Assembly: GCA_964419545.1 (NCBI GenBank)
Contig: CAYQQU010000102.1
Span: 1-15,225, forward strand
Source: CAYQQU01 sp964419545
GTDB taxonomy: Bacteria > Bacteroidota > Bacteroidia > Chitinophagales > Saprospiraceae
DNA length: 15,225 bases
Direction: 5' to 3'
The notes beneath the pieces were generated by a model. The model had not been told where the DNA came from. It searched no databases and was given only the letters and a program-made list of their open reading frames with translations. Of this stretch, positions 1 to 6,195 are shown one piece after another. A program made the translations under genes and the position numbers. Within the stretch, counting starts at the first letter, position 1; each line of letters opens with the position of its first letter.

Positions 1-218
1 TTCCAAAAGCTGGGTTTTGCAGCCAAAATGACTACCTCCAAACAAGCTCTAACCCAGATGATCCATGGGTGCGGCTATTGCCAAGCCAGGAATAATCCGG
101 ACAAAGATTCCCTGCACAACAAGTCTTTTATTTAAATTTAGCATTGGTGATCCCCGTGTCCGTTGGAGATCCCTTCGACAAGCACTGATTTATCATACGT
201 AAAAAGCTCATTTCACCC
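1..218. other. Non-coding region upstream of the metalloprotease
   Basis: I find no convincing gene here. The stretch holds a decayed copy of the inverted-end repeat seen later in the window (positions 49-102, listed separately). The rest is the presumed 5' region of the metalloprotease. I see no clear TANNTTTG promoter element. A weak TCATTTC lies just before the ATG at 219, in the place where other genes here carry their -7 element, but it differs at key bases. Confidence 0.5.
49..102. repeat. Decayed copy of the CCCGGATTATTCA inverted-end repeat
   Basis: Positions 49-82 match the reverse complement of 12377-12410, the right end of the MITE-like element plus its flank, at 27 of 34 bases by eye. 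The match includes the outer CTAACCC and the inner TATTGCC. A second end-like sequence, GAATAATCCGG at 90-100, lies nearby in the opposite orientation, as expected for the other end. The copy is about 50 bp, diverged and has no matching target duplication. It may be a relic of the same family; chance resemblance of the shorter end cannot be excluded. Confidence 0.4.
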
Positions 219-2660
219 ATGCGTTGTACCCTTACCCTGATCCTGTTGCTGTTTGCCGGGCAATGCTTCGCCCAGGAGAAAAAGGAGGCCAAGCCGACCA
301 TCGCCGACAAAACGGAGGGTTGTGCCGCTTACGACGGTTTTTTCAAATACTACTGGGACGAAGATGAGGGCAAGATATGGCTGGAGATCGACCGTTGGGA
401 TGAGGAGTTTTTGTACGTCAACTCCCTCCCGGCGGGCCTGGGCTCCAACGATATCGGCCTGGACCGCAACCAGCTCGGCGACAGCCGGATCGTCAAATTT
501 ACGCGCAGCGGCAACAAGGTGCTCCTGCAACAGCCCAACTACCGGTACCGGGCGACGAGCGACAAGCCCGAGGAGCGGCGGACCGTAGCCGAAGCATTCG
601 CCAGCTCGGTTCTCTGGGGATTTAAAGCGGCCGCCGTTTCCGGGCAGCGGGTGCTGATCGACCTGACGCCCTTCCTCCTGCGCGACGCGCACGGCGTCGC
701 CGACCGACTAAAAAGCCGCAAACAGGGTAAATACAAACTCGAGGCGGACCGCTCGGCAGTCTATCTGCCGCGCACCAAAAACTTCCCGCTCAATACCGAA
801 TTCGAAGCGACGGTCACTTTCACCGGGGAGCCCGAGGGGCAGTGGGTGCGCAGCGTCACACCGACACCGGAGGCCGTCACGCTGCGCATGCACCATTCGT
901 TCGTGCAATTGCCCGACGACAACTACCAGCCGCGTCCTTTCGATCCGCGCAGCGGCTATTCGCCCATCAGCTACCAGGACTACGCCACGCCCATCGATCA
1001 ACCGCTGACCAAGCGCTTCATCCGCCGACACCGCCTGCAAAAAAAGGAACCGGGCGCCAAAAAGAGCGAGCCGGTAGCGCCCATCGTGTACTACGTCGAT
1101 CGCGGCGTGCCGGAGCCCATTCGTTCGGCATTGATCGAAGGAGCCGGCTGGTGGAACGAAGCCTTCGAAGCCGCCGGATACGAAAACGCATTCCAGGTAA
1201 AAGTACTGCCCGTCGACGCCGATCCCATGGACGTGCGGTATAACGTCATCAACTGGGTGCACCGCTCCACACGCGGCTGGAGCTACGGCAGCAGCGTCGT
1301 CGACCCACGCACCGGCGAGATCATCAAGGGGCACGTCCTCCTGGGCAGCCTGCGGGTGCGTCAGGATTTTCTCATTGCCCAGGGGCTGGCGCCTGCCTAC
1401 AAAAACGGCGCGGAGCCCGACCCGCGCCTCCTCGAAATGGCCCTCGCCCGGCTCCGGCAGCTGAGTGCGCACGAAGTAGGGCACACCCTCGGGCTGGCCC
1501 ACAACTTCGCCGCCAGCTATAACGACCGCGCCTCGGTGATGGACTATCCGCATCCATACATCAAACTCGACAAACTCGATCGCATCGACTTTTCCGAAGC
1601 TTACGATACCGGCATCGGCGAGTGGGATAAACGCACCATCCTCTACGGCTATCAGGATTTCCCGGAAGGCGTCGACGAAACCGCCGTGCTGAACCAAATA
1701 CTCTCCGAAAACAACACCCTCGGCCTCGCCTACCTCACCGACCAGGACGCCCGGCCCGCTTACGGCGCCCATCCGTACGCACACCTCTGGGACAACGGGC
1801 GGCAACCCGCCGAAGAACTGCGCCGGCTGATGCAGGTCCGGAAAATTGCACTCGAAGATTTCGGACCGCACAACATCCCGACAGGCGCGCCGCTCGCTAC
1901 CCTGGAAAACGTGCTGGTGCCCTTGTACCTGGCTCATCGCTACCAGGTGGAAGCCACCGCCAAACTGATCGGCGGGCTACAGTACAGCTATGCCGTACGC
2001 GGCGACGGCCAGGTGCCCGTCGAGATCATTCCGGATGAACGCCAGCGGGACGCCCTGGCCGCACTGCTGGAAACACTCGACCCCGCTTTCCTGGCGCTGC
2101 CCGAACGACTGCTGGAGCAGATCCCGCCGCTGCCGCCCGGATATTCCCGGAACCGGGAACTCTTCAAAGTACACACCGGCCTGAGCTTCGACCCCCTGGG
2201 TGCGGCGGAAAGCTCGGCCCGGCACACCATCCGTTTTCTGCTCAATCCCGAACGCCTGGCGCGGCTGGTAGAGCAGAGCGCACGGCAGGAAGGACGCCTG
2301 TCGGTAGCGGAAGTCCTCGACGCGCTCGACCAGGCCGTTCGCGTCAAAACCCAGGAAACGAATACTTTTGAAGCCGAAATTGCCCGGGTCGCGGAAAAGC
2401 TGACGGTACTTCGTTTGCTTGCGCTGGCCGCCCGGCAGGACATCAATCAGCAGGTGGTGGCGGAAGTTTATCTCAAGCTCGTACAGCTGAAGGAACGGTA
2501 CGCCCGCCAGGCAGGCTTTTCCGGCAAGCCGCAACAAAACGCGCATTACCACTACCTGCTGCATCAGATCGAACTATTTCAGAACAACCCCAAAGATTAT
2601 CAGCTGCCGGAAACACCGGAAATGCCCGACGGCTCCCCGATCGGCTGCGGCGGATTTTGA
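219..2660 (+). CDS. Secreted zinc-dependent metalloprotease (DUF5117/DUF5118/DUF4953 family)
   Basis: The protein has 813 residues and starts with a Sec signal peptide: R2, a hydrophobic run at 5-14, and a likely signal peptidase I site after A18 (CFA|QE). C16 does not sit in a proper lipobox, so a lipoprotein is unlikely. The catalytic site is an extended metzincin motif, HEVGHTLGLAHNF at 418-430. H418, H422 and H428 would bind zinc and E419 is the general base; a Met-turn-like SVMDYP follows with M441. The N-terminal part (about 30-270) resembles the DUF5118/DUF5117 region that precedes the catalytic DUF4953 domain in this Bacteroidota family. The family's usual length is about 800-850 residues, so the gene looks complete. 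Substrates are unknown; it probably acts in the periplasm or outside the cell. The membrane AraC regulator follows closely and may be co-transcribed. Family assignment is firm; function beyond peptidase is not established. Confidence 0.92.
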   Translation: MRCTLTLILLLFAGQCFAQEKKEAKPTIADKTEGCAAYDGFFKYYWDEDEGKIWLEIDRWDEEFLYVNSLPAGLGSNDIGLDRNQLGDSRIVKFTRSGNKVLLQQPNYRYRATSDKPEERRTVAEAFASSVLWGFKAAAVSGQRVLIDLTPFLLRDAHGVADRLKSRKQGKYKLEADRSAVYLPRTKNFPLNTEFEATVTFTGEPEGQWVRSVTPTPEAVTLRMHHSFVQLPDDNYQPRPFDPRSGYSPISYQDYATPIDQPLTKRFIRRHRLQKKEPGAKKSEPVAPIVYYVDRGVPEPIRSALIEGAGWWNEAFEAAGYENAFQVKVLPVDADPMDVRYNVINWVHRSTRGWSYGSSVVDPRTGEIIKGHVLLGSLRVRQDFLIAQGLAPAYKNGAEPDPRLLEMALARLRQLSAHEVGHTLGLAHNFAASYNDRASVMDYPHPYIKLDKLDRIDFSEAYDTGIGEWDKRTILYGYQDFPEGVDETAVLNQILSENNTLGLAYLTDQDARPAYGAHPYAHLWDNGRQPAEELRRLMQVRKIALEDFGPHNIPTGAPLATLENVLVPLYLAHRYQVEATAKLIGGLQYSYAVRGDGQVPVEIIPDERQRDALAALLETLDPAFLALPERLLEQIPPLPPGYSRNRELFKVHTGLSFDPLGAAESSARHTIRFLLNPERLARLVEQSARQEGRLSVAEVLDALDQAVRVKTQETNTFEAEIARVAEKLTVLRLLALAARQDINQQVVAEVYLKLVQLKERYARQAGFSGKPQQNAHYHYLLHQIELFQNNPKDYQLPETPEMPDGSPIGCGGF

Positions 2661-2662
2661 CC

Positions 2663-2673
2663 GGAGGTGATCC
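2663..2673 (+). promoter_or_regulatory. Full-length Shine-Dalgarno-like sequence (GGAGGTGATCC)
   Basis: These 11 bases are exactly complementary to the canonical 3' end of 16S rRNA. They lie 2 nt after the metalloprotease stop. The only in-frame start close by is a GTG inside the motif itself (2667); the better ATG codons are at 2721 and 2739. Bacteroidota rarely rely on such sites, so it may be chance or may help reinitiation after the upstream stop. Confidence 0.35.
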
Positions 2674-2720
2674 ATTTCGGCGGCCCGCTCGTATTGCTAT
2701 TAGGCCAAACCGTTCCGTGC

Positions 2721-3926
2721 ATGCTGTTTGAATTCAATATGTATAGCGCCCTGCTTCTGCCGGGTTTCATTCAAGGCGCCCTGTTCACCCTTCTGTTGTT
2801 CTGGCGGGGCTGGCGAAAGCAACAACTTTCCGATCATCTGCTGGCGATCATTCTGTTGATCAGCACCCTCCACGTCACCAGTTATATGCTGGGATTTGCG
2901 GGCTGGTACGACGCGCATAACGGTTACACAACCTTTATGTTCTACTTCCCCTGGACGCACGTCTTGTGGTTCGGCCCCTTCATCTACCTGTACTTCCGCA
3001 GCCTGACGAATACCCGGTTCCAACTGGAGCGTCGCTATTTTTGGATCTTGCTGCCCGGGGCGATCGAGCTGACCACGAGAGTGGTGATCTTCCTGCACGA
3101 CCTGGCGGTCCGCCACTGGCTGCTGGGGGAAGAGCTGCCCTATTTCCACGCGACCAAGGGATGGTGGCGCGATTTTTCCCTGCCGGTGCTCGACAGCCTG
3201 GTTTTCGCCCTGGCCTGGAATTTTGTTTTCCTTTTGCTGACCATCCGGGAATACGGACGCTACAAGCGGTACGTCCGCAATAATTTTTCGGATACGGAAG
3301 AGATCGAATTCTCCTGGCTCCGCAAGCTGCTCATCGGCTTTGTAGTGGTGCTGAGCCTGATGTATTTGTTTCGCCTGTTTGACGCCTACATCCAGGAGCT
3401 CCACTACACACAGAATTGGTTCTCCTTTTTTGCCGTCTCGGTCTGGATCTACTACCTCAGCATTGCCGGCTACACTTCGGGCGAGCACATCCCCATCGCC
3501 CTGCAGTACGCACCGGAGGACGCCCCTCCTCCGGCTTCACCCTCCACAGACGACCAGGAAGCCAAAGAGATCGGCGACTGGAAAAACAAGATCAAAAAAT
3601 GGATGGCCGAACAGCGTCCCTACCTCAATCCGGAGCTGACCCTCCCGGAGATGGCCGGACAGCTGGGCGCCGGCGCTTCCCTCCTTTCCCGGGTCATCAA
3701 TCAGGGTTTCGGGCAAAATTTCAACGATTTCATCAACGCCCACCGCGTGGAAGCGGTCAAAGCCAAGCTGACGAAGGGCGAAAATGAGCAATACACCCTG
3801 CTCGCCATTGCGATGGAATGCGGCTTCAATTCCAAAGCCACCTTCAACCGTGCTTTTCGCAAATTTACCGGCATGTCGCCCCGGGAGTTTCAGCGACAAA
3901 ACCAGCATAATCAAAAAAAAGAATAA
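2721..3926 (+). CDS. AraC-family transcriptional regulator with N-terminal seven-helix membrane domain
   Basis: With the ATG at 2721 the protein has 401 residues. About seven hydrophobic helices can be seen near 8-28, 38-58, 78-93, 107-127, 153-176, 202-220 and 233-250. An acidic and proline-rich linker (262-285) leads to a C-terminal AraC DNA-binding domain (about 286-392) with two helix-turn-helices. The second carries the typical GFNSKATFNRAFRKFTGMSP signature near 368-387. This is a known Bacteroidota layout, in which a membrane domain presumably senses a signal and the cytoplasmic domain binds DNA; the ligand is unknown. The open frame extends to a GTG at 2667, but that start lies inside an SD-like motif and adds 18 residues atypical of the family. 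The ATG at 2739 is also possible. Only about 60 bp separate it from the metalloprotease, and the LytTR gene follows after 15 bp, so it may regulate either neighbour. Confidence 0.88.
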   Translation: MLFEFNMYSALLLPGFIQGALFTLLLFWRGWRKQQLSDHLLAIILLISTLHVTSYMLGFAGWYDAHNGYTTFMFYFPWTHVLWFGPFIYLYFRSLTNTRFQLERRYFWILLPGAIELTTRVVIFLHDLAVRHWLLGEELPYFHATKGWWRDFSLPVLDSLVFALAWNFVFLLLTIREYGRYKRYVRNNFSDTEEIEFSWLRKLLIGFVVVLSLMYLFRLFDAYIQELHYTQNWFSFFAVSVWIYYLSIAGYTSGEHIPIALQYAPEDAPPPASPSTDDQEAKEIGDWKNKIKKWMAEQRPYLNPELTLPEMAGQLGAGASLLSRVINQGFGQNFNDFINAHRVEAVKAKLTKGENEQYTLLAIAMECGFNSKATFNRAFRKFTGMSPREFQRQNQHNQKKE

Positions 3927-3929
3927 CGG

Positions 3930-3937
3930 TATCTTCG
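3930..3937 (+). promoter_or_regulatory. Possible -7 element (TATCTTCG) for the LytTR gene
   Basis: TATCTTCG differs from the Bacteroidota -7 consensus TANNTTTG at one base and ends 4 nt before the ATG at 3942. No TTTG-like -33 box is visible at the expected distance, so the call rests on the -7 element and on its likeness to the start regions of the O-antigen ligase-like and TMEM220 genes. If real, the LytTR mRNA would be almost leaderless. Confidence 0.35.
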
Positions 3938-3941
3938 CACC

Positions 3942-4811
3942 ATGCTGAGTTTAATCAACGCACCCTATCCCTTCTCGAGAAATGCCCGCAGCGAATGGGG
4001 GTATACAATCGGCGTCGGGCTTTTTATCGCCTTTTTTCTCAACATCTTTCAACCCTTCGGCACTGATGATTTCCAAAGCCCCCATAAGACGCTTTTTCTC
4101 TCCGGTTACGGGCTCGTCGTGGTGCTGGTCATCCTCATTTTCCGCAAACTGATCCCCGCGCTGATCCCGCAGCCGTTCCAGGATGAACGCTGGACGGTCG
4201 GCAAACATATTCTCTGGTCGCTGCTGATCCTCGGGAGCGCAATTTTTGCTTCCTATAGTTACTGGGCCTGGTATTTCGACCGGCCGTTCTCGCTGGCCGT
4301 CTTCGGATCTTTTTTCAGCACCGTCATTTTCATTGCCGTATTTCCGGTGGCCGGCCTCGTAGTCGCGGATTATATTTTCTGGCTCAAGCGGTTTCAGGTA
4401 CGGGCCGCTAACCTACAAACGGAACTGACGCACCGGCAAACCAGCCGTTCGGAGCCTGCCGCACTGCAATTGCAGGACGAAAACGGCAGGGTGCAGCTGA
4501 ATTGCCGCGACGACGAGCTTTTGTACCTGCAGGCGGCCGATAATTACGTGGAAGTTTTTCTATGGCGTGGCGGCGCCCTAGAAAGGGAATTGTTGCGCAG
4601 CCCCCTCAAAGCGCTGGAGGCCCAACTGGCGACGCCGCCCTTCGTACGCAGCCATCGCTCCTATATCGTCAACCTGAACCAGGTGCAACGGGTATCCGGC
4701 AACGCCCAGGGTTACCGGCTCCACCTCGGGGAAGGCAAGACCGAAGTGCCGGTTTCGCGTTCGCGCAGCAAAGAGGTGTTAAATAAGTTGCGGTTTTTTT
4801 TGGACCGGTAA
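3942..4811 (+). CDS. LytTR-family DNA-binding regulator with N-terminal four-helix membrane domain
   Basis: The protein has 289 residues. Four hydrophobic segments lie near 18-38, 48-68, 88-112 and 118-148. A short helical linker (about 150-170) leads to a LytTR DNA-binding domain at about 178-285. Typical LytTR features are visible: ELLYLQAADNYVEVFL near 192-207, then FVRSHRSYIVNLNQV at 234-248. There is no receiver domain, so this is a one-component regulator whose input presumably comes through the membrane part. The ATG start is 15 bp after the AraC stop, in good agreement with related proteins that begin just before the first helix. It may be co-transcribed with the AraC gene or driven by the -7-like element directly in front. 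A palindrome 31 bp beyond the stop could end the transcript. Target genes are unknown. Confidence 0.9.
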   Translation: MLSLINAPYPFSRNARSEWGYTIGVGLFIAFFLNIFQPFGTDDFQSPHKTLFLSGYGLVVVLVILIFRKLIPALIPQPFQDERWTVGKHILWSLLILGSAIFASYSYWAWYFDRPFSLAVFGSFFSTVIFIAVFPVAGLVVADYIFWLKRFQVRAANLQTELTHRQTSRSEPAALQLQDENGRVQLNCRDDELLYLQAADNYVEVFLWRGGALERELLRSPLKALEAQLATPPFVRSHRSYIVNLNQVQRVSGNAQGYRLHLGEGKTEVPVSRSRSKEVLNKLRFFLDR

Positions 4812-4842
4812 ATACCCTCTACCGATAGCGGGCGCCGCCCCC

Positions 4843-4872
4843 AACCCGGATTATTCATGAAAAATCCGGGTT
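4843..4872. terminator. Palindrome between convergent genes, possible bidirectional terminator, made of two abutting repeat ends
   Basis: AACCCGGATT (4843-4852) and AATCCGGGTT (4863-4872) form a perfect 10-bp stem with a 10-nt loop. The site lies between the convergent LytTR and acyltransferase genes and overlaps the acyltransferase stop codon (TTA at 4871-4873), as a shared terminator could. The left half, CCCGGATTATTCA (4845-4857), is identical to the terminal inverted repeat of the element at 12255-12406. The right half (4858-4870) is the same repeat inverted with one base changed. It lacks a long U-tract, so termination strength is uncertain. Confidence 0.6.
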
Positions 4873-6001
4873 AAGCCACTGCCTGCCGGCTCACCCACCA
4901 CTGCCGGACCCGCCGCCGCCAGGGTACTTCGATGCGGTGATACGTCAGTAAAGAGAGCAGAAAAATAGCCCCGCAGAAGATCAGCATACCCAGCAGGTAC
5001 TGGGGCGTGCCGTAGTCCTGGCCGTAGACTTCGGGCGTAATGGCTCCGAAAATGACGGTGAAGTAGATAAACATGGCCGGCCCCTGCCACATGTACAAAG
5101 AGTAGGAGATGTCGCCCAGCACCTTAAACGGACGTTGGTTGAGCACCTGCCCGGCATGGCTTTCATTGTAGGCAGTAGCCAGGAGCAGGGGCGTGAATCC
5201 CATCACGATCAAGACGTCGTGGATATCCAGGATCAAAAAGACCAGCACCCACAGCAGCGACAAGAGAAATGCCCCGTTGCGCGCAAAGAGGGTACGCAAA
5301 AAACCTTGTTCGTAAAGCTTATACAGCGCCACGCCTCCCAGGAAACCCAGGCCGCCGCGCAGAAAACCCCAGGTGTGGGTGGCATCCAGGTTTTGGTTCT
5401 TGGTCATCAGGGTGATGAGGGTCAGGCCAACCCAGGAAAGGACCAGCAGGAGGCCGTAGCGCCATTGCTTTTTGGAAACGAAAAACGGGAAAAGAAAGGG
5501 AAAAACCAGATACGCAATCCATTCCGCACTGATCGACCAGGAGACGGCGTTCCAGGTCAGGTGGTCGAAAAGGCCGATAGAGTCCAGCATCAGCAGCTCG
5601 GCGGGCAGCGCCATAAGGGTATTCCAATTCTTGAATGCCTGCTCAGGCTGAACGAGCAGGAGCAGCAGCTGAAAAACCACCAATAACAGCAGTATCGCGA
5701 AGTGCAAGGGATAGATACGCGCCAGACGGGCCACAATGAAATTCTTGTAATTGTCGCGCGCCACTTTTTTTCCAAAATAGCGCTGTCCGTAGACGTGGTA
5801 AATGACGAAGCCGCTAAGCAGAAAAAAAAAATCCACCCACAGGTAGCTCTTGGTCAGCAGCCCCTCGATTTCGGTCGGCAACAAACTTTTCTGAAAGTCG
5901 GAGCTGAACCGGATGCCTTCATTGAAATGGAAAAACATCACCATCATGGCAGCAATGCCACGCATCGGGGTGAGCGAGTCGATGTATTTTATGGGTTTCA
6001 T
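4871..6001 (-). CDS. Membrane acyltransferase (acyltransferase 3 / OafA family)
   Basis: The protein has 376 residues and about ten hydrophobic segments. Family motifs are present. LTPMRGIAAMMVMFFHF at 10-26 holds the conserved R14 and H25. FFLLSGFVIYHVYG follows at 59-72, RLARIYPLH at 92-100, and a SWSISAEW stretch at 154-161. SYSLYMWQGP (299-308) lies near the C-terminus. Such enzymes transfer acyl groups, often acetyl, to sugars of O-antigen, exopolysaccharide, peptidoglycan or antibiotics; the acceptor here is unknown. The open frame extends upstream to 6049, but the family begins right at the K-x-I-x-x-L-D/T-x-x-R-G segment, so the ATG at 6001 is preferred. The gene stands alone on the minus strand downstream of aconitase, cut off by a strong terminator. 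Envelope glycan modification is an inference supported only loosely by the O-antigen ligase-like gene 2.6 kb away. Confidence 0.9.
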   Translation of the reverse strand: MKPIKYIDSLTPMRGIAAMMVMFFHFNEGIRFSSDFQKSLLPTEIEGLLTKSYLWVDFFFLLSGFVIYHVYGQRYFGKKVARDNYKNFIVARLARIYPLHFAILLLLVVFQLLLLLVQPEQAFKNWNTLMALPAELLMLDSIGLFDHLTWNAVSWSISAEWIAYLVFPFLFPFFVSKKQWRYGLLLVLSWVGLTLITLMTKNQNLDATHTWGFLRGGLGFLGGVALYKLYEQGFLRTLFARNGAFLLSLLWVLVFLILDIHDVLIVMGFTPLLLATAYNESHAGQVLNQRPFKVLGDISYSLYMWQGPAMFIYFTVIFGAITPEVYGQDYGTPQYLLGMLIFCGAIFLLSLLTYHRIEVPWRRRVRQWWVSRQAVA

Positions 6002-6113
6002 GGCGTTTTTTTGGTTCTGCGCCCAATTGTGGTGCAGTTGCAGGTCCAAAAACGGGCGCTAATTGGGTGTTTTATTTTATAACAATCAAGTTAAGCAAAT
6101 TTTCAACCGAACA
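6002..6113 (-). promoter_or_regulatory. AT-rich 5' region of the acyltransferase gene
   Basis: The segment between the aconitase terminator and the acyltransferase start is AT-rich at its upstream end (around 6068-6105) and must hold the acyltransferase promoter, since the terminator isolates it. I cannot place an unambiguous -33/-7 pair. Near the gene, GCGCCC (6019-6024) can pair with GGGCGC (6054-6059), or CCCAATT (6022-6028) with AATTGGG (6061-6067). The two stems share bases and exclude each other. Confidence 0.35.
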
Positions 6114-6153
6114 AAAAAGCGACTCCGGAAAAAAGTCTTCGGAGTCGCTTTTT
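6114..6153 (-). terminator. Rho-independent terminator downstream of aconitase
   Basis: A perfect 14-bp stem is formed by AAAAAGCGACTCCG (6114-6127) and CGGAGTCGCTTTTT (6140-6153) with a 12-nt loop. Read on the minus strand it ends in a run of six T, about 45 bp after the aconitase stop. This is the clearest terminator in the window. Confidence 0.9.
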
Positions 6154-6157
6154 ATAC

Positions 6158-6174
6158 GAACCCATTGCGGGTTC
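6158..6174. repeat. 17-bp palindrome GAACCCATTGCGGGTTC, copy 1
   Basis: The sequence is a 6-bp inverted repeat (GAACCC / GGGTTC) around ATTGC. It lies between the aconitase stop and its terminator, 4 bp from the terminator stem. An identical 17-mer occurs at 12136-12152, also a few bases from a hairpin with AAAA/TTTT edges. Function unknown. Confidence 0.7.
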
Positions 6175-6195
6175 TACCCTTTTCAACCGCTCGAA

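Noticed and set aside
219..272. Metalloprotease as a lipoprotein because of C16
   Set aside because: The residue before the cysteine is Q and no leucine occupies the usual lipobox place; a signal peptidase I site after A18 fits better.
708..1937. 409-codon minus-strand frame inside the metalloprotease
   Set aside because: Antisense shadow; the plus-strand frame carries the signal peptide and the HExxHxxGxxH site.
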